NCBI GenBank assembly: GCA_033220425.1
Contig: CM065649.1
Coordinates: 4,836,001 to 4,900,000, forward strand
Origin: Lepraria neglecta
Lineage: Eukaryota; Ascomycota; Lecanoromycetes; Lecanorales; Stereocaulaceae
DNA: 64,000 nucleotides
Direction: 5' to 3'
The notes below the pieces were generated by a model, which was not told where the DNA came from, searched no databases, and saw nothing but the letters and a program-made list of their open reading frames with translations. Below are positions 12,541 to 24,200 of this stretch, one piece after another; within the stretch, counting starts at the first letter, position 1; each line of letters opens with the position of its first letter. Position numbers and translations under genes: made by a program.

Positions 12541-13342
12541 GCGATTTCTCGCATGAACGCATTGCGGTGGCGTTGACTGGTGAATTACTCCACACTTGGA
12601 AAGGGCTCAAGTAGGGCGGAAGGAGTCATTTGTCATCTTTTCAGCGGCCACATCTACTCTGAGCAAAGGAGGTTTAAGTATCTTTGACCTGGGTCATGAT
12701 GAGAGTTCTCAAGATATCGATTCGAATGTTCGTCAAGCGCTGTGTATTTTATCTAGGACGGGGACTTCAATTGCATGTCACTTACTCTAGCCAAATACAA
12801 GACTCTTAACATTAAGTTGGTCACTTGTATATATTATGGTATTTTGGAGTATTTTGTACCATCTAAACAGCAGCCCTCACCGAGCTCCTGCTATCAAATA
12901 GGCGTAACCAGATTCAGCCCTGCCAGGTGGGAGCCCGAAACATTCTAATTGCTGATGTATAACATCAACGAAAAGTTTTGGTGCATATCTTTTGCTTGAA
13001 AAGTTATAGATCCAGTGGCTTTAAACAATCTTCATTTATAAGCTAAATTTACAAACTATCTCGTGAAAGAGTTGTGTGGGTATGGAATTCGAAAGAGGTG
13101 CGGGCACTTTGTCCCTCGCGAGTAGCCGAGTAGCCCTCGCGCTTGCCAGGCTAAATTTCCTCCTGTTTCAGCATCAACAGCATCAAAATACGTCATCGAC
13201 AACGTTGCTTTCGTGTGCGCAATGTACGAGAATGTTCAGCTAGCTTCAGCAGCGTGTGACTGCCCCGGCTGCCTAGCAAGCGTTGTCAGCCTTGAGCGCC
13301 CCTCAGCGCCCCAAACTTCATGCAGCCAAGCATGGTGCTAGC
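12541..13342. other. Non-coding flank of SIN3 holding the left island repeat
   Basis: No supported gene. Contains the left copy of a degenerate direct repeat (12616-12800). The stretch 12800-13080 is AT-rich. Confidence 0.5.
12616..12800. repeat. Left copy of a degenerate direct repeat
   Basis: Compared by eye with 17249-17427. Shared blocks, in order: GGAGTCA, TTTCAGCGGCC followed by CAT, TATCTTTGACCTGGGT, and CACTTACTCTAG-CAAATACAA. Same orientation and near-equal spacing in both copies. The two copies flank the ankyrin relic. No terminal inverted repeat or target duplication was found. Confidence 0.75.
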
Positions 13343-16300
13343 GCCAGTGTGTACACCAAGGGGCACATCGCTGCCTCACTTTGTTACTGGAGCAGAAATG
13401 CGGCCAAGATATCACTAGTATCTCGGATAAAGATGGGCTGACTATATGGCACTTAGCTCCTCTGAATAGGAATATACAAGCCCTAGACATCTTGAGTAGT
13501 TATGTCGCGGATGCTGCACGGCTGGCTTGCCAAAGGAGTCACAAGGGATTGATATCTCTACATTGTGCAGCTGGTGGTGGATCAGTGGAGACCATGGTTG
13601 TTTTCTTAGATGCTGGCAACAGAATTTCAGACGCAACCGATGATGGCTCTACGACGCTAGACTTTGCTGTCAAATCTAATTCTACAGAGGCTGTTCGCTT
13701 TCTTCTCGATAAAGGGTCCGATCCCTATATAGCGATCAAGGACGGCTCTACTCTACTTTATCACGCTATCATCGAATGCTAGGATAGCAGCATAAGAGAC
13801 GTCGTCGACCTTCTGCTTGACAAGGGTGCAGAGCCTTGTGCACCTCGTGTAGATGGCCGGACGCCCCTGCACCTCTTGTTTGACAGCGTTAGGGATGTCC
13901 AGCGTTGGCAGACCAGATTCACAGGGAGCAAAAAGCACAAGGATGACGAGGGCACAGATTCTTCTCTAAAAACGTCGATTCTGAAGAAGTTCGTCCGGAG
14001 GCGTGCTGTAACAGATCATGTTGGCCCAAATGGTTTGTCCCTTTTGCATCAAGTCTGCCGAATTCGTCCATGGTTCTCACTGCACTGGATCCCGCAAGCT
14101 CTCACAATAATTCTTGAACGTGGCACAAGTCTCGCAAGTCAGGACCCGAAGGGCAGAACAGCTCTAGAAACGCTGATAGATTATTAGCACGAGGAAAGGT
14201 CACCGTCGATTCCTAGCCTGTGGTAATCAAGCCTCCGCAGGAAATCCGAAAGAGGGTCTTCCCTTGAAGGATTCGACAGAAATGGTCCACACTGCTTTGC
14301 GTTTCGTTGACGGAGAAGGCTTGGGGAAAACCTGTGCAAGCCCAGTGTCTATTATTTTGGCGCTTTGGCTACATGATGAAAATTTAGTTTCTAAGCTGCT
14401 TGCCTATCATCCAGATTTGGACGTCCAGTGTCGGAATGACTTTCGCTTGACACCACTCCAGGCTGCATGCGCTTTTGGGTGCAGCCGTAGCCTCTTGATA
14501 TCGATACTTGAAGTATCAAAGTCTGCCACGCTGAAAGACGAAATCAGCTCAGGATTGATAGCTTCCCAAGGCTATTCACCACAGCAATACGGTGTTGTGG
14601 AAGAGCTCCTGGAAGCTGAATTTGATCCCAATGGAGTCTCTGAAGATGGCAGGACCGCAGTGATGAATGCTGCGAGAACGAGAGGAGACCTGATATGCTG
14701 AGGCAGCTCCTCGATAATGGGGCTAGTCTACTTATTGTGGCCTATAATAGCTGGAATGCGGTTCATCATGCTGTCGAGCGAGGAAGGCTTGGGGCACTAC
14801 GTATTTTGAGGGATGTCGAAGTGGATTGGAAGAAAAAGATCTCTATTGAGTTGTGTAGAATTACCTGTTATGAGGCCATAGCACTCCATCTGGCTGCAGG
14901 TCTGGACGACTTTAACACTCTTGATTAGTTTCTTCATCTAGATACGTGCCCCAATGTTGACGAAAGCACAGAGGATGGAAATACTGCGCTGCATGTTTGC
15001 TGCTTGGACGGGACGTATCCGGAAATATAGTGTCATTCCTAGCCAGAGGCGCAGATCCAACGAAACAGAACTCCAAACATAGAGCTACCCTTTGCACATT
15101 GCCGCTCGATATGGACATCGGGAAGCTGTTTCTGCATTCATCGATTATGGTTGTGCACTAGGCTGTGCGGACTGTTACGGTTTAACACCAGCGCTCCACG
15201 CACTGAAGAATGGTCATGAAGACGTAGCGAGCGCTCTGGATAACGATGTGCTTCAGAAAGGTATGCTTGATAACCCTCTCTTGCAGCTCCGAGTGCTTCT
15301 GGTCTATATGATCAAAATTTTGATTCAGTAACGTTTTAGTCAACATCCCTGAATACGATCCAACTGAGGAAGCTCTGAAGCACCAGAAATTACGACTGTC
15401 GGCATTACTAAAGCTCGCTATAGAGCTTGGTGATCTACGGCTCTGCAAACGTTTTGTCGAAAACGGAGCAGATCCTAGCGTTGAGTACAACTCTTGCCTA
15501 GGCTGTACGCCATTACTTCAGTCCTTGCATGACCACAAAGGTACTTCCGCGATCGCAGAATATCTGGTCATAAGAGGAGCTAAAGTAAATGTGCAAACGA
15601 TTTCCACACCTACTGGCAGGGGCTATACTGCGTTTCACTATGCTGCAGCCTATGGGTTTTCAGGTCTTCTTCGAGAGAAGGCACCCACGGCAATGTCACA
15701 ACTCTGCCGAAGCTCAGTGCACCCAATACATCTTGCAGTGGAACATGAACACATTGAATGCGTTGGCACATTCCTCGATCATGATTACAAAGGTATGCAT
15801 TTGTCTCTATGCTGGATCTCGCAATCATTGCTCACCTTTGATTAGTCCACGTAACACCCGCTCTTCCCAAAGGAAGCCTCATAAAATACGATGATAATTC
15901 AGATTTGTCGAACATCTCAACCCGTAACAACGAGACGTTCTTTGGCTGGACGCTTTCAAACGAACATTGTATCGGCAAAACACGTCCAAATGCCACGCCT
16001 TTACACCTAGCCGTGAGAACTGGCAACGTCAAAATCGCGGAACTGCTTCTCAAGCGTGATGCTCGTGCCAATCTCGCCGATAATCAGGGCACCTGTCCTC
16101 TGCTGAGGGCTGCTTACAAAGGTGATCATGCAATGATCAAGCTGCTACTGTCAAACGGCGCAAATCCAAATGTGGTTGATCTCGACTTACAAAGCCCTTG
16201 TGTGACCCTTGCTTCGCGTGGGGCTCTAGGATGCCTTCAAGAGCTGGTAAAAAGCGGAGCAGATTTGGCCCTGCGAGACAATGGCGGACGGCCCGCTTTG

Positions 16301-16917
16301 GATTATGCAGCTGTGTCTGGCGCCACGGATGTCTTCGCTTTTCTCGTCATGAAAGGACTCAAGCTGGATTCAAAATCTATGTGGGGTGGGACGCCCCTGA
16401 TTGGGGCACTGAAGTCCTCTTCCTCAAGCCTTCCAACGTTCCTCCTCAACTACGCACCAGATCTGGATCTATGGATACATCAACTATATAATCCTCTAAC
16501 AGCTACTGTAGAACGCCATACTCCCTCCATTCCCAAAAGACTGCTAAGGCGATCGCCATAAGAGTCTGTGGAGAAACTCATCAATCATCAAAGTTCGTAT
16601 GGCGGTACACCGTTTTATGCAGCTGCTCAGCGCGGGCGACTGGATATGGTAGGTACACTGCTCAATGCTGGCGCAGACATTGCGGTCGAAGGCGGCGAGC
16701 ATGGCGCCCCTTTGATGGCCGCTTGTGCGGCTAGTCGTCTGTTGACGGTCAAGACACTTGTAGCCAAGGGTGCGAGGACGTCTTATACTAATGTAGATGG
16801 CATAACTATGGGAGTTGTACGGGCTGCAAAGAACAATTCTGAAGTTCGAGAGTCGTTGCCCGTTGGGAAGTTTAGGGATGGTCCCAGATTGCTCGAAGGT
16901 GGTGAGAGCACCTGAGA
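13343..16917 (+). pseudogene. Decayed ankyrin-repeat gene
   Basis: A long run of ankyrin repeats is readable from 13343 to 16917 but only in pieces. Repeat motifs include PLHLAVRTGNVKIAELLLKR, GRTPLHLL and GGTPFYAAAQRG. Breaks: in-frame stops TAG 13780, TAG 14185, TAG 14926 and TAA 16559, with ankyrin sequence continuing after each in the same frame (less clearly after 14185); and frame changes near 14190-14220, 14690, 15005 and 15085. Two introns still have intact borders (15261..15339 and 15793..15845, both GTATGC donors). There is no credible start. Known: fungal ankyrin proteins of this length are often accessory, sometimes C-terminal to NACHT or HET domains; no such N-terminal domain is seen here. 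It is a relic, not a spliced working gene. Confidence 0.85.
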
Positions 16918-17166
16918 GATTAGCAATCATGGCAGAGCGAGCGTATTCTGACCATCGTGGTTTGGACAATTATCACCGTGTACTTGGACTTCGTTGTATG
17001 AATACTGGCATTAAAGAGTCTATGGTGTCGAGTCCAAATCATTACCTCAGGACCACGGCAAAGGTACACCCACAGAATTCTAGGATGTACTACTAACACC
17101 ACTGACCCCATATTTTTCTTCAAAAATTTACCAATTCATTGCTTGCGCCAGCCAATCATCCGGATC

Positions 17167-17224
17167 TACCAATCCTCATCCTCATCGTTCTTCCCCTGCA
17201 TGCTCGTCTGCCTAGTCCTCAAAG
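17167..17224 (-). pseudogene. Relic of the 3' end of a class I myosin gene
   Basis: Aligned without gaps to the end of the intact myosin gene (21277-21334), 49 of 58 bases match by my count. On the minus strand it reads LRTRQTSMQGKNDEDEDW then TAG; the intact gene reads [18 protein letters not shown] then TAA. The acidic tail is therefore kept at protein level, but the rest of a myosin gene is absent and the match fades within about 30 bp upstream. Likely a partial gene duplicate. Confidence 0.8.
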
Positions 17225-17248
17225 GAAAACGATTTATGCAAGCTGGCA

Positions 17249-17427
17249 AGGCGAAAGGAGTCAATTATCATATTTCAGCGGCCGCATTCCCCTCCCTAAG
17301 CGAGGGAAATTTAGCTATCTTTGACCTGGGTTATAACACAATATCTCTATAATCTCGATCTAACTCTCTGGCACTATGTAATCTATTAGCACTTCCATTA
17401 CATCTCACTTACTCTAGTCAAATACAA
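17249..17427. repeat. Right copy of the degenerate direct repeat
   Basis: Partner of 12616-12800, same strand, about 4.6 kb away. It begins about 25 bp after the myosin-tail relic. A stretch near its left end can be read as a short peptide in both copies with IFDLG in common (SIFDLGHD, AIFDLGYN), which hints that the repeat may derive from coding sequence. Confidence 0.75.
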
Positions 17428-17889
17428 TTCGCATACTGCGTAGAGGTCGATACCTTGGAGTGCAGGAAGTTTAGGGGAATACTAACTCTGATGAAGAGCA
17501 AGAAGCTATGAGGGAGGGCCAGGCATCGAAACTGAAGAGTGGGGCGTGATACCTTCTGGATTGAATTGAAGCTAAGAAATATGCTTAACGTCGCTAAGGT
17601 AAAGGGGTTTAACTGAAGTTGCTGCTGAAAGAAAGTTAAGTCTCTTGGTTGATATTGCTGAGCTGAGTGGTAGTGGTGAGCATGACATCGGCGGCGCTAG
17701 TCATAGTCATTGCAATAGAGAGCAATGGTCGACCACTATATGATTTCCTCCCCCGAGATGTTGTGCACATCAGTCCTCATCGTCCTTTTTCTTTCTCTCG
17801 CCACCATCGACCATTTCGCAACACCACTGTGTCCTTGAGGAGAAGACCCCGCTTTTCCCGACCTTTCGGAGAGAAATCCATTCGCGGCT

Positions 17890-20136
17890 CTAGATAATAA
17901 CAAGCCATTTGCCCCCTACCGAAGCCACGGAATTCACAGCGCAATCTTCGCAACAATCATTCCCTCTCAACATCGTGGACCGCTGTTCTTTCATGCGACT
18001 TTGGTTGAGATATGATTGAACAACTGCAAGCCAACGCGATCGAGGACAACCCTTCACAAGACATATGGCTACGCGCTCGGTCATCTTGTCAGGTGCATCA
18101 AAACCTTTGACCGTGGCAATTTCAACATCGAGTTTCCGCTGCGTGTTTTCATCATGAGGATGCTTGCAGGGTGAAGCAAACGCGACGTTCCATAAGCCTT
18201 GATGTAAACCACGATAGGAGCGAAACATGCAGAAGGCAAGAGGCTCCTTAGGAGGAGCGGACTGAGGTGATTCGTCCGGTATATCGGAACCGCTGAATTT
18301 TATGCTCAGCTGGAAATCGTTGCCCCTGACCCCATAGTACTCCACGCGACTGCTAACACGTAAAACACTACGAGGCTCATAGGTCGTCCCCCGATCGACA
18401 ATTTCTGAGGCAGGAGCATCATCCCAATTGCCATCAGAGGAGTCCCTCATTCGGTATCTCCGTTCCCCAGTGGATGCATTAGCTGGGACTCCTTGCTTGA
18501 TATATATCAGCTCTGGATTTACCGTTGATGGGTCGCCGTCCCCAATCGCGCTTAGAAATACAGACCAGCCGAAGTCGCTAATTAGGAATACGGTCATGTC
18601 ACCAGCCTTTTCCTCGTGTTCAAACCTGCTGCCTACGAGCATTCGAGCGACAGCAAATAAGAGGTCATGCTCCCCGATCTTAAGATCATGACCACTCTGG
18701 TATAGGTTGGCTGAGCTGAAAGGTGTTGCCGCTGCTAATGTAGGGTCGAGTATAAGGGGCAGTTGAGCACAATGCTCAACACCGGAAACGAAGGCGAATA
18801 TCAGGATTGTACCGGTTAGGTGCCTCAACAGCTTCTGCACTTCTAAAATCATGATTCCCTTTCCATCGGCTTCGAGTCTCTCTTCCCACATCCGCATGCC
18901 ACGAGGTACCGAGGACGGGGGCAGCGGAAACATTGCAGCGGTCTTTGAGATGTATGTGTTGACCGCTTCTTCATCAAAATCGATGTCATGGAAGATCATT
19001 CTAGCCGAGGTGATAATACGCCAGCGGTCTAGGATCAATCTGGTGAAATGATTGTTCAAGGGTCCAACACGATGAGTCTTTTCAGACAGAATAAGTGCCA
19101 TTGCTAAAGTCCATTGAGCCGCCTCTAGGCATAGTGGATTATCCCTTACGGCTGTAGTGTATACGCTGAAAGTTCGTCGCAAAAGTGTGGTACCAAGGCC
19201 TTGCAGTGGATGTCTCTCGTAAGCTTCAAGCATGCCAGATCTGAAATGGTCTGGCTCTGTTTTCAGGATTATTTTCATATCACTATCCAAGAGGCATATT
19301 TCAGGATCTGCGAGCACCCAGAAATTTGCATTTGGTACCCACTGGATGATAATCGACGGGGACCCCTCACCAAATATGAGATTCCCGCCTGGCACACCAT
19401 TGACGATCACGACTAGGTCCAGGAGGTGGTGGGCCCAAATTATCAATGTAATGAAACCTTTTTGATTACTTAGCGTAACTTTCCTGTCCTCTGGGAGGCT
19501 TTGAGCCAGATAAAGATAGTCCATGGCAGCAAGAAGCGTCGTTGGAGTAATGGCGACTTCACCTGGGTGATCCTCCGTCGAATAAGGGTAGCGCTCTCGT
19601 ATTCGGAACTCAACTGATTGACGGTACTCGTTCCACGAGAAAGCACTCGTCTGCGCACTACAGGCTGCCAGAGTCCCTTTCACTCTTTCAATATCAGGAT
19701 TAGGTGTTGCATCTGGCAACTTCATGCGGTATCGTGTGGCCATACCTTCCGCCAAAGCAACTGCCAGTGTTTCTCGATCTTGCATCCATCCCAGCATGGA
19801 TAGTTGAATGACTGTCGACAGATATCCACGATCTTTATGCTGAATGGCTCTATTGACAGTGGGCCCAGATCTCGTATCTAGTCCAATTTCGCAATCCTTG
19901 TATAATGACACAAAGGAAGGATTCTGGAGGATGTTCTTTTTGAACTGCTCGACAATTTTGCTGTTCACTCTTCCGCGACCAAATATGGCAGCAAGATCCT
20001 CTTCAACTATGATATCGGAGCCGGACTTCTGTAAATCGCGGGCAAATTGAACAACGGCATTGAAAGACGATTTGACGACTTCGCGGACAGGGAAAACGTG
20101 GGAAAGCTCCAGGGACAGCTGAAAATTCGATTGCAT
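17890..20136 (-). CDS. Uncharacterised 748-residue fungal protein
   Basis: A single exon open for 2247 nt, ATG at 20136 to TAG at 17890. I recognise the overall pattern from accessory fungal genomes (N-terminal LELSHVFPVREVV; a central segment LLAAMDYLYLAQSLPEDR followed by GFITLIIWAHHLLDL; a Cys cluster CCEDC near the C-terminus) but know of no assigned function or named domain. There is no signal peptide and no convincing membrane span; the hydrophobic stretches look like buried helices. It is intact, unlike the neighbouring ankyrin relic, so it is either younger or under selection. It lies tail-to-tail with that relic, and its neighbourhood carries duplicated sequence. An allorecognition or stress role would be only a guess from context. 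Confidence 0.8.
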   Translation of the reverse strand: MQSNFQLSLELSHVFPVREVVKSSFNAVVQFARDLQKSGSDIIVEEDLAAIFGRGRVNSKIVEQFKKNILQNPSFVSLYKDCEIGLDTRSGPTVNRAIQHKDRGYLSTVIQLSMLGWMQDRETLAVALAEGMATRYRMKLPDATPNPDIERVKGTLAACSAQTSAFSWNEYRQSVEFRIRERYPYSTEDHPGEVAITPTTLLAAMDYLYLAQSLPEDRKVTLSNQKGFITLIIWAHHLLDLVVIVNGVPGGNLIFGEGSPSIIIQWVPNANFWVLADPEICLLDSDMKIILKTEPDHFRSGMLEAYERHPLQGLGTTLLRRTFSVYTTAVRDNPLCLEAAQWTLAMALILSEKTHRVGPLNNHFTRLILDRWRIITSARMIFHDIDFDEEAVNTYISKTAAMFPLPPSSVPRGMRMWEERLEADGKGIMILEVQKLLRHLTGTILIFAFVSGVEHCAQLPLILDPTLAAATPFSSANLYQSGHDLKIGEHDLLFAVARMLVGSRFEHEEKAGDMTVFLISDFGWSVFLSAIGDGDPSTVNPELIYIKQGVPANASTGERRYRMRDSSDGNWDDAPASEIVDRGTTYEPRSVLRVSSRVEYYGVRGNDFQLSIKFSGSDIPDESPQSAPPKEPLAFCMFRSYRGLHQGLWNVAFASPCKHPHDENTQRKLDVEIATVKGFDAPDKMTERVAICLVKGCPRSRWLAVVQSYLNQSRMKEQRSTMLRGNDCCEDCAVNSVASVGGKWLVII

Positions 20137-21275
20137 TGCTGGTCACGGAATGATCAGTCTATTACATGTCGTCAAAACTGAAGCTAAACAGTCGTGTTAT
20201 AAGCTGTCACCATGGTGGTCGCCTGGGTGTTGCAATTCATCAAAGCTTACTCACATTGCGAGCTATACAATGAATCTTGCAAATCCGCGAAGAGGAAATT
20301 GAGTACCTCAAATTAATCTTTGACTCGCATCTGATCCTTTCGAACAAATTCTGAAGAGTTTCAGCCAAGTTGAAGTTTTAGGGAAGTCTGCTCAAAATCG
20401 CTGCCAGGTGGGGGTGTTGTTCCTAACATTCAATGCAAGCAGGATTTGTCGCCCCGCACTAGGCCAGATCAAAGATATCTCTTGATTACTCGGGCGTCTC
20501 AAAAGCGACTAATCGTACTTACCCCGACTCTTCTGCCATGCCCATGCCCACGCCCATGCCCACAAGCCATGAGCCCTAAGTCCTGCCGGCTGGATATGAT
20601 CTAATCAACTTGCAGAATTTATCTCTAATGGGTCGAGACGTTCAGGATCCTTTGAGGCGAAGAATCAGCATGATTACGGCGGATGCTTTATCTTTTAGAA
20701 GTGATTCGGACGGGCAGGGCATGTCTAACTTGGCTCTGATGGTGGGATGGGGGGAGCAACTGAACGGCCTGTGATGATAAGGCTAGAGCAGGCTGTACCA
20801 ACGGAATGATTGGTTGCCACCTATATGAAGCTTGGGCGCTGTTGGTCGTTCCAGGCTGGCGATCCAGATTTACGTAATAAGAAGCAACAAGACTCCGGAG
20901 TGAGTAGGCTGGTCTCGTATACGGCCCACGCAAAGATTACCATGCCGTCGACGTGGTTTGATCTCTCCGAAATTTGAAAATGCGTTCGACATTGGCCTTG
21001 TAGGGCTGAGCCCGATATTGGCAAGACGTGCAGTGGAAGTAATGTCGAGGAAATAGCAGGTGCTTGGGACTTAGATGTCTATATTTGCATTGTCATTAGG
21101 CCGCCATATATTTCGGCGACCAGCCTGATCCATTATTTTCTCAGAGCAATGACAAAATCAAGCAAAACCTTCACCCACTGACAATTCTACAATTGCTACG
21201 GTGTATTAACGGCTCATTTCCACTATGTTTCCTTCCAAAAAGTGTGGCCTTTCGTTGCGCGTCCCTGCTTTATGT
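20137..21275. other. Intergenic: promoter side of the 748-residue gene and 3' flank of myosin
   Basis: 1.1 kb with no supported gene. Contains a short hexamer array at 20535-20564 (CCCATG-like units). Confidence 0.5.
20535..20564. repeat. Short hexamer array (CCCATG-like, five units)
   Basis: Units GCCATG, CCCATG, CCCACG, CCCATG, CCCACA in a row. An imperfect microsatellite about 400 bp upstream of the 748-residue gene start. Confidence 0.75.
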
Positions 21276-24200
21276 TTACCAATCCTCATCCTCATCCCTC
21301 TTGCCCTGCATTGACATCTGCCTAGCTCTCAAAGCCTCAGCTAAACCTCCCGCCAAACTCGGCGTCCTCCCATCACTCTTCCCATCACTATTCGGTGTAT
21401 CCCTCCCACTACCTCCACTACTCGTGCCCATGCTCACTGCACTATCCCTTGGTGCAGGAGGTGGCGCAGGCTTTCTACCTGCACCAGGTCGTTTCGGTGG
21501 AGCAGGGGGTGTAGGTTTTGCTTTTGCGGCGGCAGGGCGAGTGCCGTTGATGCCGTTTGTAGATGGGGGTGGGGTTGGTACAGCGCGAATGGCGGGAGCG
21601 GGCGGAGCGGGTGGAGCTGTTGGTTTGGGTGCTTCTTCAATGAGGTAGGCAGAGGGAGCCCATCCTTGGGAGGAGCCATCGAGCTTTTTGGCTAGCCACC
21701 AGCCTGGGATAGAAGTCAGTAGATTGTACGGATAGCATTGACACTAAGCCTTAGGAGATGCGTACCGTTCGCTTCTTTCTGGAGTACTTCGATAATCTCG
21801 TCCTTCGAGAGGGTGAGCTCATTCTGACTTTGGCCGGCAAAGTCGTAGAGCGCTTTATACGTGTCTTTCTTGGCGGCTGGAGGAGCCGCAGGTGGTGGAG
21901 GTGGGGGCGCTCTGTTCATTGAAGATGATGAATCTGTCCGCCCGTGACTCACGCCATTGATGGCAGCCAGCGGTTGAGGAACTGGTCTTGATTGAGCAGC
22001 AGCGGGTTGAGGCACTGGTCGTCTGGATAGTGATGGCTGTGATGGCATAAGCTGGGGTACAGGTCGGGATGCAGCAGGTCGAGATGCAAGCTTCGATGGC
22101 CCACCACCCGGTCCTCCTGGGCGTAGTAGTTTCCCGGAAGTGATAGGCTTCCCCGGCTTTTGTTTGCTCTTTGGTGTCGGCCTTGACATTGAGTTTGCTG
22201 GATTACCTTGGCTGGTATGTATTGTGCCGCTCTTGTAGAGATCATCTCTCTGGACAGTGGCGTCTTTGATAACCTTCACCACCGACGGCTTCCCTGGCTT
22301 CTTGTTGTACTCGATTCTATATCAAATCAGCCACGAAGTATTGAAGGCGCAGCGGTATGTACTCACGAATCAGCTATCTTGAGGTTCAGGCCTCCGAGCA
22401 TAGCCCTCTTCAAGTGTGTGAAGAACTCGGTCTTGAACACGCAATTGATTAAAGGATCCGGCTCATGTGGCGAGCTTACACCCAAGGAGAACCAATCGTC
22501 CTTGAGCGTAGATGTGCCAACGAATTTGATGGCACCTAGGGGTATCGTTCGCTCTGATGAAATGGAAAGCTGTCGATTTACCATGGTGGACACAACGATG
22601 TATACGGCTTTACTCGTCTTGAGCAACATAAGCTCGGTAAATTAAGAGGAGGGTGATGAGACTTACAAGGACCAAGATTCGAGGACTCGGTTTACTGGAC
22701 CTCCCAAACTTCGTAACCAGCAGTTCGCAACGACATGAGAATAATACGTTTTCGTGGCCTGTTTTCCAAATTAGTGTCAGAAGTACTAGTGGATGGAGAG
22801 AGATACTGACCGCTAAGATTGATTGAACTTCGAATAACATCACCAAACCCTCCCCTGTTTCCAACGCCAAGATAATCGCCCAGGTATCTCCTGGAGCCGA
22901 TTAAGCTAAACCTCCGTCTCTCTTTCCGACCTTGGAGCACTTGATGGCCATAGTCCCTGAGTTGTTGGTACTCTCCGCCACCAGATATCCTGCGCCAGAA
23001 CCTTTGAATTCGAATAGCACATTCGATCCGGTATCGTAGGTAATTCCGCCACGCTCGTTGGATCCTTATGGCCATGTTGTGCCAGTATCGGTCCCTCATA
23101 TGCTCCAGGGCGAAGAGTGTCTCCGGCGTCTTGATGAAGGCTTTCGTAACACCCATTTGATACTCTTCTGGGGGTATGCTCGTGTCTTTCAGAATCTGCT
23201 TGGTGCCTGAGAGAGCATCACCTGACCATGTGTAGTCACCAGCGTAGGAGGTCTTCGGAGAGAGAAGGTAGAATCTTTCAACGAATTTGTCGAATGTCTG
23301 CCGGTACGCGAAACCAGCTCTTCGGATTCGGACGTTCTCTTGGAGACCAAGGTACTTAATTTGATGCATGACATTGCCCGTGTTGTACTCCGTGGGCGAT
23401 TTGTTGTCATTGGGCTTGATGGTTCGGATATAGGACGGAGAAGCCTTCATCAAAGTCGCTACCAGATCATTCGCAGACGCCTTGATTTTGTCGCCTGCAG
23501 TGGGCGGTCGGCGCTTGTCATCCTGATTGACTTGATGAGGAAATAGAGCATGCACGAAGTTGTTGCTGCTCTCACCAACGAGATTGAGCAAATCTTTCAA
23601 GAGCTGATCTTTGTTCTTATCCGTCATGCCCTCGATAGCATAGTTGACGTCACCAGCGTAGTGCTTGATAACGAATTGTCCCTGCCTGGGTTGGAAGTGA
23701 GGATTCGAGGATAGGGCGTTCAGTCTCTGCACAAATGTCTGGTCTGCAGCACCTGAGTCGGCATGGGCGGTGGCACAGGCGTCGTTCAGCGCTGCAAACA
23801 CCCCAGGCGGCCGCTTTTCTTCGATCAACTCGCACACAATCTTGTTATCAAAGTAGTTGATCGGAGTCCACTGGATCTTCTCTCGAGCGTACTCTTCTTG
23901 TTCCGTCTTCAAAGTGAGCTGAATAAATATCTGCTGTAGCTTCTCATTGACGTAGTTAATGCAAAGCTGCTCGAAACTGTTCTTGTCGAAGATCTCGAAG
24001 CCGTAAATATCGAGAATACCCACAGAGTTTGCGATGGATCCCCGGGCTTTGAGTGATGCGTTGACTCTATCGACAATCCAATCGAAGAGGTTGAAATATA
24101 TTGCTTTTGCCAAAGCATCTCGCACAGCTGTGGCCTGGGTTGGATTCAGTGGCACTTCATAGACAGAGCCTCGGCGTCCTCCTCGACTGGTCTCCACAAC

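Larger units (their letters stand above)
16918..17889. other. Non-coding spacer with myosin-tail relic and right repeat
   Basis: Between the ankyrin relic and the 748-residue gene. Holds the myosin-I tail relic (17167-17224) and the right repeat copy (17249-17427). A short plus-strand frame at 17667-17897 has no family signature. Confidence 0.5.

Noticed and set aside
12616-17427. Interpretation of the repeat pair as LTRs of a retrotransposon
   Set aside because: No gag, protease, reverse transcriptase or integrase motif lies between them; only ankyrin sequence. Left as repeats of unknown origin.
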